Below, piece by piece: positions 4,827-12,384 of a stretch of 15,299 bases of DNA. Position 1 is the first letter of the stretch. Each line of letters begins with the position of its first letter. Location of the stretch: positions 1 through 15,299 of the forward strand of contig JBKDZL010000088.1 of assembly GCA_047971145.1 (NCBI GenBank), read 5' to 3'. Source of the stretch: JBKDZL01 sp047971145 (GTDB lineage: Bacteria; Bacillota_I; Bacilli_A; Erysipelotrichales; Erysipelotrichaceae). A program made the translations under genes and the position numbers. Below the pieces are notes generated by a model. The model searched no databases. It was given only the letters and a program-made list of their open reading frames with translations, and was not told the origin of the DNA.

Positions 4827-6194
4827 ATGATAGAAATTGTTAAAAACGCTAATAGATTAAAACAGCAGTTTAAAACTAATATAACTCTTGATGTGGAGTA
4901 TCGCATTAAACTTTTAAAGAAGCTAAAAGAAATTTTGGAATTAAATGAAGAGAAATTATTAGATGCCCTAAAATGTGATTTAAATAAAGGCTATTATGAG
5001 GGTTATATGTGTGAGCTATCACTAATTTTTAGTGAATTAAATCACGCTATAAAAAACACTAGAAAATGGTCTAAAGGAAAAAAATCTTTAAGTGTCTTTC
5101 CTGTTATTGGCTCTTTTAATCTAAAATATTATCCTAAGGGTTTAGTTTTGATTATGGTACCTTTTAATTATCCAATGCTTTTATCATTGGTGCCATTAAT
5201 TAATGCACTCTCGGCGGGTAATGTTGCGATGCTACGCTTTAGTGAGTCGGTTTCTACGGTTGCTAAGTGTCTGCAAGAAATATTCCAAGAAAGTCTGGTT
5301 GCAAGCAATGTGGATATCATAATTGGTAATAGAAACAATAAAAATCAGTTGTTTGAAGTGAAATACGATCATATTTTCTTTACCGGTAGTAGTGGTACTG
5401 GTAAATTTATCATGGCAAAAGCGGCAGAAACACTCACACCTGTTACTTTGGAGTTAGGGGGGAAGAGTCCTTGTATTGTTAATACTAAAGAGAATTTAGA
5501 AGTTGTGGCTAAGCGCATTCTATTTGGTAAATTAATTAATGCTGGTCAAACTTGTGTTGCCCCTGATTATCTTGTGGTAAAATCAGAAATAGTTGATGAT
5601 TTGATTATGATGATGAATAAATTAAAAAATCAAATGGTTAGTGAGTTAACAGATGATGATTGGCCCAAAATTATTGATTATAAAAATTTTAAGCGTTTAA
5701 AGAAATATTTAGAAGATGCCAAAATTGTTTTTGGTGGTAAAGCAGATGAACTTAATCTTAAAATGGAATTAACGCTGATTATCCCTAATGATTTAAGTCA
5801 TATTAGTTTAAAGGAAGAAATTTTTGGCCCAGTATTGCCGCTTTTACCTTATAGTAATGAGAAAGAATTATTTCATATTCTTAATCAGAATCCTGATCCT
5901 TTGGCTTTATATATCTTTAGTAATAATGATAAATTTGTCAATAAGATTTTAAGTAAGGTGAGCTTTGGTACTGCTAGTATTAATGATACTCTAATGCAAA
6001 TCACCTCTAATAAGTTTCCATTTGGTGGTAGAGGCAATAGTGGTCTTGGTAATTATCATGGTAATTATGGGTTTGAAACTTTTTCTCACAGTGCTACAAT
6101 ATTAAAAAGAAAATTAGGATTTGACTTTAAACAACGATTTAAACCTTATCCTAAGGATTATAATGAAATTAAGAAATATATGAAAGGAAGGTAG
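4827..6194 (+). CDS. NAD(P)-dependent aldehyde dehydrogenase, class 3 type
   Basis: 455 residues, the short length typical of class 3 and fatty-aldehyde dehydrogenases, oxidising aldehydes to carboxylic acids. Catalytic features are Asn114 in PFNYP, the coenzyme loop FTGSSGTGK (185-193), general base Glu209 in LELGGKSP, nucleophile Cys243 in AGQTC, EEIFGP (330-335) and PFGGRGNSGLGNYHG (398-412). A C-terminal basic tail follows, without the hydrophobic anchor of the eukaryotic fatty-aldehyde enzymes. The normally conserved KPSE segment is RFSE (137-140), replacing the lysine that contacts the coenzyme ribose or phosphate. The SD is weak. Thioredoxin follows after 4 nt, so the two form a unit. 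Substrate cannot be deduced; the bacterial YwdH/AldX-like group is the nearest match I can name. Confidence 0.93.
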   Translation: MIEIVKNANRLKQQFKTNITLDVEYRIKLLKKLKEILELNEEKLLDALKCDLNKGYYEGYMCELSLIFSELNHAIKNTRKWSKGKKSLSVFPVIGSFNLKYYPKGLVLIMVPFNYPMLLSLVPLINALSAGNVAMLRFSESVSTVAKCLQEIFQESLVASNVDIIIGNRNNKNQLFEVKYDHIFFTGSSGTGKFIMAKAAETLTPVTLELGGKSPCIVNTKENLEVVAKRILFGKLINAGQTCVAPDYLVVKSEIVDDLIMMMNKLKNQMVSELTDDDWPKIIDYKNFKRLKKYLEDAKIVFGGKADELNLKMELTLIIPNDLSHISLKEEIFGPVLPLLPYSNEKELFHILNQNPDPLALYIFSNNDKFVNKILSKVSFGTASINDTLMQITSNKFPFGGRGNSGLGNYHGNYGFETFSHSATILKRKLGFDFKQRFKPYPKDYNEIKKYMKGR

Positions 6195-6198
6195 AAAG

Positions 6199-6501
6199 AT
6201 GCCAGTATTAAAAATTAGTGATGCAGAGTTCCAAAAAACTCTCCAGGAAAATGAAGTAGTGTTAGTAGATTTTTATGCCGATTGGTGTGGTCCTTGTAAA
6301 ATGATTGGTCCGGTTTTAGAAGAATTAGCAAAAGATGGACATACCATTGCAAAAATCAATGTGGATACAGATACCCAAACACCAAAAAGCTTTGGAGTAA
6401 CTTCAATTCCAACATTAATTGTCTTCAAAAATGGTGAGCAAGTAAAACAACATATTGGTTTTGCAGCTAAAGCCCAATTAGAAGAATTATTAAAAGTATA
6501 G
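6199..6501 (+). CDS. trxA: thioredoxin
   Basis: 100 residues, a single cytoplasmic thioredoxin domain. The redox centre is WCGPCK (29-34), Asp24 in VDF is the buried acid, and cis-Pro71 is in SIPT. It reduces protein disulfides using electrons from thioredoxin reductase, which is not in this window. There is no signal peptide. SD AGGAAGG (6186-6192) overlaps the end of the aldehyde dehydrogenase gene, with 4 nt between the genes. A strong terminator follows directly after the stop. Confidence 0.97.
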   Translation: MPVLKISDAEFQKTLQENEVVLVDFYADWCGPCKMIGPVLEELAKDGHTIAKINVDTDTQTPKSFGVTSIPTLIVFKNGEQVKQHIGFAAKAQLEELLKV

Positions 6502-6530
6502 ACTCAGTAAAATTACTGAGTTTTTCTTTT
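6502..6530 (+). terminator. Rho-independent terminator after trxA
   Basis: ACTCAGTAA (6502-6510) pairs with TTACTGAGT (6513-6521), with the innermost pairs probably open to form the loop. T5-C-T4 follows. It starts 1 nt after the trxA stop codon and separates the aldehyde dehydrogenase-trxA unit from pcrA. Confidence 0.9.
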
Positions 6531-6558
6531 ATCTGCTTATCCATAATATTGTGGTCTA

Positions 6559-6567
6559 TGATATAAT
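6559..6567 (+). promoter_or_regulatory. extended -10 promoter for pcrA, leaderless geometry
   Basis: TGATATAAT is a perfect extended -10 element. Its last base is 6 nt before GTG 6574, so the expected transcription start coincides with the first base of the start codon. There is no convincing -35 at 16-18 nt. It should drive the whole pcrA-ligA-gatCAB run. Confidence 0.65.
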
Positions 6568-6573
6568 AAATAA

Positions 6574-8742
6574 GTGAAAAAATTAGACTATTTAAGTGAA
6601 TTAAATCCAAATCAAAAAAAGGCAGTTTGTAGTGCTGCTAAGTATCTGAGAATTGTGGCAGGAGCTGGCTCTGGTAAAACTAGGGTTTTAACTACTAGAA
6701 TTGCGTATTTGATTGCGGAGCTAAAAGTTGAAGCTGATAAAATTCTTGCTATTACTTTTACCAATAAAGCGGCAAAGGAAATGAAACAAAGAGTAGAGCT
6801 GATGTTTGATCAGCTTAAAACAATGCCACATATTTCTACTATTCACTCTTTTTGTGTTAGTGTTTTAAGAAGAGATATTACTTACTTAGGTTATCCGAGA
6901 AATTTTACTATCATTGATACTAATGATCAAAGAGCTATTTTAAAAGAAGCTTATAAAAAACTAAATATTGATGCTAAAGAATTGAAGTATTCAACAGTTT
7001 TAAATTATATTGCTTCTAATAAAGCTGCCAAAATTTTACCAAAAGAAGCTCTAGCTAAAGCTTATACTTTTGAAGAAGAAAAAGCTAAAGTCTATGAATT
7101 TTATGATAATAAGCAAAGACAATTGATGGCTTTAGATTTTGATGATTTATTATTGTGGACTGAAAAATTATTTTTAGATTTTGTGCCAGTTTTACAAAAA
7201 TGGCAAAGAAAATATGCGGTTATTTTGGTTGATGAATTTCAAGATGTGGACCATATTCAATATAATATAATAAAATTACTAGTTGGAGATAATAGCGCTT
7301 TAGCTGTTGTTGGTGATCCTGATCAAACTATCTACACTTGGCGAGGAGCTGATGTTAATATCATTATGAATTTGAAAAAAGATTTTGCTAATTTAGAAAC
7401 AGTAGTTTTAGATACTAATTATCGCTCAAGTAAAAATATTTTAGCCGCAGCTAATAAATTAATTGCTAATAATAAAAATAGGATTGAAAAAGATTTAATA
7501 GCTCATAACAAAGATAGTGAGGCTATTGTCTATTATGGGGCAATGGATGAGGAAAATGAGGCAATTTTTATTGCTATGAATATTAAAGAATTAATAAGAA
7601 CTCAAGAAATTAATTATGGAGATATTGCGATATTATATCGAGCAAATTATATTTCCCGTGCGATTGAGAAAATTTTGGCTAGTTATAATATTCCATATAC
7701 TTTAGTGGGTGGATTACGCTTCTATGAAAGAAAAGAAATAAAAGATATTTTATCTTATTTACGCTTATTAATTACAGGTGATGATTTGGCTTTTAGAAGA
7801 GTTATTAATGTACCTAGTAGAAAAATTGGTGATAAGACCATTGAAGCCATTGATAAAATTGCGATGGCTAGTAAAAAGAATTTATATGATGTTTTAAGTG
7901 ATTGTAGCTCTTTTACTCCAACTAATCAAAAGAAACTATCTAGTTTTTATAATTTAATTGAATCATTAAAATCAGATTTAGACAAGTATTCTTTAATTGA
8001 TTTAATGCAAAGGGTATTAGAGAAGACCGGTTATAAAGAAATGCTGATTGCTGATAAGGAAATGGAAAGACTTGAAAATATTAAAGAGCTTATTAGTGAT
8101 GTTGAGGCTTTTTTGGATAGTTATCCTGAGGCTACTTTAATTGATTATTTACAAATGGTTTCTTTATATACTGATAAAAGCAGTGATTATCAGGGTGAAT
8201 TTGTAACGATGATGAGTGTTCACTCTGCCAAAGGTTTAGAATTTGACACTGTTTTTGTTGCTGGTATGAATGAGGGTGTTTTTCCTTCTGAGCGCTCTTT
8301 ACAAGAATCAGGCATTAAAGGTTTAGAAGAAGAGCGTCGTTTGGCTTATGTTGCTTATACAAGAGCTAAAAATCGTTTATTTATTAGTGAGTCTAAAGGC
8401 TATAGTTATGTTCTAGCTAAAGCTAAGACTGCCAGCAGATTTATTGAAGAAATTGGTAAAGAAAATTTATTGTTGAAAGGTAATGTTGATCATAGTTTGA
8501 AAAACAGTAATAACATTAGCACTAATAGATCTGCTAATGGTGCATTAGTGAAACCTCAGATTAATAAAGTAAATAATAATGGGAGAAATAATAAATATCT
8601 AGTTAATGATAAAGTAGAACATGAAGCATTTGGAGTTGGTTTAGTTATTAAAAACCATGGGAGTTTTATTGAGATTGCTTTTAACTATCCTCATGGTATA
8701 AAGAAAATTAGCACAAGTTTTGCAGGAATTAGAAAGGTTTAA
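6574..8742 (+). CDS. pcrA: ATP-dependent DNA helicase PcrA (UvrD/Rep family)
   Basis: 722 residues, usual PcrA length. It is a superfamily 1A 3'-5' helicase for repair, removal of RecA filaments and rolling-circle replication. Motifs in order: Q motif Gln14; Walker A AGAGSGKT (29-36); Ia TFTNKAAKEM (61-70); DEFQD (220-224); III GDPDQTIYTWRGA (247-259); IV NYRSS (282-286); V SVHSAKGLEFD (548-558); VI EERRLAYVAYTRAKNR (586-601). A variable Asn-rich linker (about 640-672) leads to a C-terminal Tudor-like RNA-polymerase-binding domain (about 676-722, beginning YLVNDKVEHEAFGVG). The start is GTG; TAA directly precedes it in frame and the next ATG lies past Walker A. No SD is present and the -10 geometry indicates a leaderless message. 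ligA follows after 1 nt. Confidence 0.97.
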   Translation: MKKLDYLSELNPNQKKAVCSAAKYLRIVAGAGSGKTRVLTTRIAYLIAELKVEADKILAITFTNKAAKEMKQRVELMFDQLKTMPHISTIHSFCVSVLRRDITYLGYPRNFTIIDTNDQRAILKEAYKKLNIDAKELKYSTVLNYIASNKAAKILPKEALAKAYTFEEEKAKVYEFYDNKQRQLMALDFDDLLLWTEKLFLDFVPVLQKWQRKYAVILVDEFQDVDHIQYNIIKLLVGDNSALAVVGDPDQTIYTWRGADVNIIMNLKKDFANLETVVLDTNYRSSKNILAAANKLIANNKNRIEKDLIAHNKDSEAIVYYGAMDEENEAIFIAMNIKELIRTQEINYGDIAILYRANYISRAIEKILASYNIPYTLVGGLRFYERKEIKDILSYLRLLITGDDLAFRRVINVPSRKIGDKTIEAIDKIAMASKKNLYDVLSDCSSFTPTNQKKLSSFYNLIESLKSDLDKYSLIDLMQRVLEKTGYKEMLIADKEMERLENIKELISDVEAFLDSYPEATLIDYLQMVSLYTDKSSDYQGEFVTMMSVHSAKGLEFDTVFVAGMNEGVFPSERSLQESGIKGLEEERRLAYVAYTRAKNRLFISESKGYSYVLAKAKTASRFIEEIGKENLLLKGNVDHSLKNSNNISTNRSANGALVKPQINKVNNNGRNNKYLVNDKVEHEAFGVGLVIKNHGSFIEIAFNYPHGIKKISTSFAGIRKV

Positions 8743-8743
8743 T

Positions 8744-10741
8744 ATGAAAGATAGAATTATTGCTTTAAGAGAAACTTTAAACAAATATGCTCTAGCTTAT
8801 TATAGCGATGATCAACCTTTAATTAGTGATGCTGAATATGATGATTTATATAATGAATTATTGTTGTTGGAGCAAAAGTATCCTGAGTATTATGATGCTA
8901 ATTCTATCACCCAAAAAGTAGGTGGCATTGTTTCATCTGGTTTTGAAAAATTTGAACATATTAATAATATGTACTCACTTGCCAATGCTTACTCACTTGC
9001 TGATTTGATGGCTTTTGACCAGAGAATTCAAAAGGAAGTTGGAGAAGTTGAATATTGTGTAGAACTAAAAATAGATGGCTTAGCAATGTGTTTGCACTAT
9101 CAACAGGGCGAATTATTGAGGGCAGTTACTAGAGGTGATGGGACCATTGGTGAGTGTGTTACTAATAATGTCAAAACTATTAAATCATTGCCCTTAGTAA
9201 TAGCGGAAGATAAAACTTTGGAAATTAGAGGTGAGGTGTATCTTTCCAAGAAACAATTAATAAAAATTAATCAAGAAAGAGCTAGTAATAATCAAGAATT
9301 ATTTGTCAATTGTCGTAATGCGGCCGCAGGTAGTATTAGACAATTAGATAGCACTGTTGCCGCAAGTCGTAATTTATCAGCCTTTTGGTATCAATTGATT
9401 ACTGATAAGACAGAGCTATCTACTCATAGTGAACGGCTAGACTATTTGGATAAATTAGGATTTAAAACTAATTCAGAGCGTAAAATAATCAAGAACATTC
9501 AAGAGGTTTATGATTATGTCTTGGCAATAGAGAAGAATAGAAATAATTATGAATATGATATTGATGGTGTGGTAATAAAAGTTAATAATATTAAGCAACA
9601 AAATAAATTAGGTTTTACCATTAAGGTGCCTAAGTGGGCAATAGCTTATAAATTTAAAGCGGAAGAGGTCGAAACAATTGTGGAGGATATCTTTATTAGT
9701 GTTGGACGCACAGGTAAGGCTACTCCTAATGCTAAGCTGAAGCCGGTATTTGTAGGTGGTAGTAATGTTTCTTATGCCCAATTACATAATGAAGATTATG
9801 TCAATGCTAAAGATATTAGAATTGGTGATAGTGTTATTGTTCGTAAGGCGGGCGATATAATTCCCGAGCTTAAAGAAGTGATTTTAAGTAAAAGATCTCA
9901 AGGATCTATAAAATGGGAATTTGATAAGCTTTGTCCAGAGTGTGAGTCAAAGTTGATTAGGTTAGATGGTGAGAGTGACACTTTCTGCTTTAATAATGAT
10001 TGTCCTGCTAGAGTGGTGGAGTCTATTGTACACTTCACTAGTAGGGATTGTTTAAACATTGATGGTTTTGGTGAGAAAACAGTGCGTCAGTTATATGAGT
10101 TGGGCTGGCTCAAGAAAATCGAAGATTTATTTTATTTAAGTCGTTATCAAGAAGAAATTATTAAAACTAAAGGTTTTGGTCAAAAATCATATAACAAAAT
10201 GATAGTTGGATTAGAAAATGCAAAAAAACAAAGTTTAGATAAATTGATTAATGCATTAGGAATTAGACATATTGGTGCTAAAGCTAGCAAAGTTTTGGCT
10301 AATAGTTTTAGTAATTTGTCAGAGCTAATGATTGCTGATGAAAATACTTTAGCAAGTATTAGTGATATGGGAGTAGTAAAGGCTAAATCACTAAGGTATT
10401 ACTTTCAAGATCCCAAGAATCAATTATTAATTAAAGAGATTATTAAGTATGGCTTTAATACCAAAGGTATTACTACGAAAGTTATTGATTCTATCTTTGC
10501 CAATAAGAGGGTTGTTGTGACCGGTACTCTCAGCAATTATTCCAGAAAAAATATTGAAGAGTTATTGTCAAGTTTAGGAGCTGATGTTACTAGTAGTGTT
10601 TCTAAAAATACCGATTATGTAATTTTTGGTGCTAGTGCTGGTAGTAAACTTGCTAAAGCTAATCAGCTCAATGTTAAAACTATTAGTGAAGAAGAGTTTA
10701 TGATATTATTAGAAAAGGAGTATGAAAATGGAAAAAATTGA
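8744..10741 (+). CDS. ligA: NAD-dependent DNA ligase LigA
   Basis: 665 residues, standard length. It seals nicks using NAD+, which is specific to bacteria. Visible parts: the Ia domain with YYSDDQPLISDAEYDDL (19-35); nucleotidyltransferase motif ELKIDG with adenylated Lys109; GDG (131-133); EIRGEV (160-165); NCRNAAAGS (189-197); DGVVIKV (274-280); KVPKWAIAYKF (294-304); OB fold GRTGKATP (321-328); a C4 zinc finger with Cys397, Cys400, Cys415 and Cys420; helix-hairpin-helix repeats (about 440-560); and a C-terminal BRCT domain (about 585-660). ATG 8744 is chosen over an upstream in-frame TTG at 8720 because SD AGAAAGG (8731-8737) fits it and the protein then begins like other LigA. Its end overlaps gatC by 14 nt. 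Confidence 0.97.
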   Translation: MKDRIIALRETLNKYALAYYSDDQPLISDAEYDDLYNELLLLEQKYPEYYDANSITQKVGGIVSSGFEKFEHINNMYSLANAYSLADLMAFDQRIQKEVGEVEYCVELKIDGLAMCLHYQQGELLRAVTRGDGTIGECVTNNVKTIKSLPLVIAEDKTLEIRGEVYLSKKQLIKINQERASNNQELFVNCRNAAAGSIRQLDSTVAASRNLSAFWYQLITDKTELSTHSERLDYLDKLGFKTNSERKIIKNIQEVYDYVLAIEKNRNNYEYDIDGVVIKVNNIKQQNKLGFTIKVPKWAIAYKFKAEEVETIVEDIFISVGRTGKATPNAKLKPVFVGGSNVSYAQLHNEDYVNAKDIRIGDSVIVRKAGDIIPELKEVILSKRSQGSIKWEFDKLCPECESKLIRLDGESDTFCFNNDCPARVVESIVHFTSRDCLNIDGFGEKTVRQLYELGWLKKIEDLFYLSRYQEEIIKTKGFGQKSYNKMIVGLENAKKQSLDKLINALGIRHIGAKASKVLANSFSNLSELMIADENTLASISDMGVVKAKSLRYYFQDPKNQLLIKEIIKYGFNTKGITTKVIDSIFANKRVVVTGTLSNYSRKNIEELLSSLGADVTSSVSKNTDYVIFGASAGSKLAKANQLNVKTISEEEFMILLEKEYENGKN

Positions 10742-11012
10742 TTTTCAAAAATTAGCTAAACAATTAATGTTTGAATTAGATGCTGAAGAATTAAAATCTA
10801 TTGAAGCTGATTTTGAATTATTATTGAAACAATTAGCTGTTTTAGAGGAAATAGATACTACTGGAGTATCAGAGATGATTCATCCATTTGAGGATGAAAC
10901 TAGTTACTTAAGGGAGGATAATATTAATCATATTCTCGCAAGTGAAGCTGCCTTAAGTAATGTTAAGAAGCTCAAGGATAACTTAGTAGAAGTTGTCAAG
11001 GTGGTACGCTAA
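10728..11012 (+). CDS. gatC: Asp-tRNA(Asn)/Glu-tRNA(Gln) amidotransferase subunit C
   Basis: 94 residues, the normal size for GatC, the small subunit that wraps around GatA and joins it to GatB. The N-terminal helices (KLAKQLMFELDAEELKSIEAD) and the later segment GVSEMIHP followed by LREDN match the family pattern. Two ATGs lie close together: 10722 is only 1 nt from SD AAGGAG (10715-10720), whereas 10728 is at the ideal 7 nt, so MEKIDF is taken as the start. The gene overlaps the end of ligA by 14 nt and shares one base with gatA (TAATG), giving tight translational coupling. Confidence 0.94.
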   Translation: MEKIDFQKLAKQLMFELDAEELKSIEADFELLLKQLAVLEEIDTTGVSEMIHPFEDETSYLREDNINHILASEAALSNVKKLKDNLVEVVKVVR

Positions 11013-12382
11013 TGGATTATGCTAAATTGCTTAAAGAATTAGAAGTTTTTAATAAGAAATATAATCCAATTGTTTCTTTTTGTGATTATCAAGCACAATT
11101 AAAGAATAATAATGTGGTAGATCAAAGCAACTTTTTTTATCAAAGAGCCATCGTTGTTAAGGATAATTTTAATTTTAAAGGTTCAAATACAACTGCATCT
11201 TCAAAGATTTTGGAAACTTATGTTTCTCCATATAATGCCACTGTGATTGAGAAAATACGAAAAGCTGGTGGTATTATTGTAGCCAAAAGCTCCTTAGATG
11301 AGTTAGGTATGGGTGGCACTAATAAATCAGCTTATACAGGACCAGTCTTAAATCCTTTTGATAGTAAAAGAATTAGTGGTGGCTCTAGTGGTGGCTCTGC
11401 TGTTTTAGTAGCAAGTGAGTTAGTAGATTTTGCTTTAGGTAGTGATACTGGTGATTCGGTGCGTAAGCCGGCTAGTTTTTGTGGTGTGGTAGGGGTTAAG
11501 CCCACTTATGGTAGAATCTCTCGTTATGGTGTTATTCCTTATGCTTCTAGTTTAGATCATGTTGGCTACTTTACTACTAATGTTACCAATGCAGCGAAAG
11601 CTTTAGAGGTTATGGCAGGGCGTGATGATTTGGATATGACCTCATTAGATGCTCCTGTTGATAAGTATAGTGAATTATTAAATTCTGATATTAGCAATTT
11701 AAAAATAGCAATTTTAGGTAATGTGGTCGATAGTTTAAATAATTCAGCTATTAATGATAGTTTTAATCAGCTAATGAGTAAGTTGAAAACTCAGGCTCAA
11801 GCAGTTGATATAATCCATGTGGATCAAAAATTAATGAGAGCTTTATTACCGGTTTATTATATTATTGCGAATTGTGAGGCTACTGCTAATCATTCAAATT
11901 TAGATGGTCTGCGTTTTGGCTTACAATTATCAGGTGATAATACTACTGAGGTTATGTGTAATAGTAGAACTGCGGGTTTTTCTAGTATGATTAGAAAACG
12001 TTTTGTAATTGGCTCATATAGTTTATTTGAGGAAAATCAAGAAAAGTTATTAAGAAAGGCCCAAAAAGTCCGTCGACTAATCAGTGAAGAATTCACAAAA
12101 ATTTATCAAGATTATGATGTTATTATTGCACCTGCTAGTGATGTGGCACCTTTATTTGATGAGAGTATCGATAATGAGTTGGATGATAAACATATGATTT
12201 CTGATAATTATTTAGTATTTGCAAACTTTTTAGGTTTGCCTAGTATGAGTGTTCCTTTAACTAAAATAAATGGTTTGCCAGTGGGTGTCAATATAACTGC
12301 TAAAAAATTACACGAAGTAGAGATGTTTAATGTGGGGTTAGCTGTTGAAGAGTGTGTTAATTTTAAAAGGTGGGAGGATTAA
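11012..12382 (+). CDS. gatA: Asp/Glu-tRNA amidotransferase subunit A
   Basis: 456 residues, slightly short of the usual 480-490. It is an amidase-signature glutaminase that releases ammonia from glutamine for GatB. The Ser-cisSer-Lys triad is present: Lys50 in VVKDNF, Ser125 in GGSSGGS, and nucleophile Ser149. The loop before the nucleophile reads DTGDS (145-149) instead of the usual DTGGS, placing Asp148 at a Gly normally next to the oxyanion hole. Otherwise the region (KPASFCGVVGVKPTYG) is conserved, and YASSLDHVG matches the form I associate with Mollicutes and Erysipelotrichia. The start shares one base with the gatC stop, and SD AAGGTGG is 7 nt upstream. gatB follows after 2 nt. Confidence 0.96.
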   Translation: MDYAKLLKELEVFNKKYNPIVSFCDYQAQLKNNNVVDQSNFFYQRAIVVKDNFNFKGSNTTASSKILETYVSPYNATVIEKIRKAGGIIVAKSSLDELGMGGTNKSAYTGPVLNPFDSKRISGGSSGGSAVLVASELVDFALGSDTGDSVRKPASFCGVVGVKPTYGRISRYGVIPYASSLDHVGYFTTNVTNAAKALEVMAGRDDLDMTSLDAPVDKYSELLNSDISNLKIAILGNVVDSLNNSAINDSFNQLMSKLKTQAQAVDIIHVDQKLMRALLPVYYIIANCEATANHSNLDGLRFGLQLSGDNTTEVMCNSRTAGFSSMIRKRFVIGSYSLFEENQEKLLRKAQKVRRLISEEFTKIYQDYDVIIAPASDVAPLFDESIDNELDDKHMISDNYLVFANFLGLPSMSVPLTKINGLPVGVNITAKKLHEVEMFNVGLAVEECVNFKRWED

Positions 12383-12384
12383 TA

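Noticed and set aside
8720..8743. Upstream TTG start extending LigA by eight residues
   Set aside because: The proper SD AGAAAGG lies inside this extension and fits ATG 8744; LigA homologues start at the equivalent of ATG 8744.
12370..12384. Upstream GTG start extending GatB by five residues
   Set aside because: This stretch contains the GGGAGG SD for ATG 12385.
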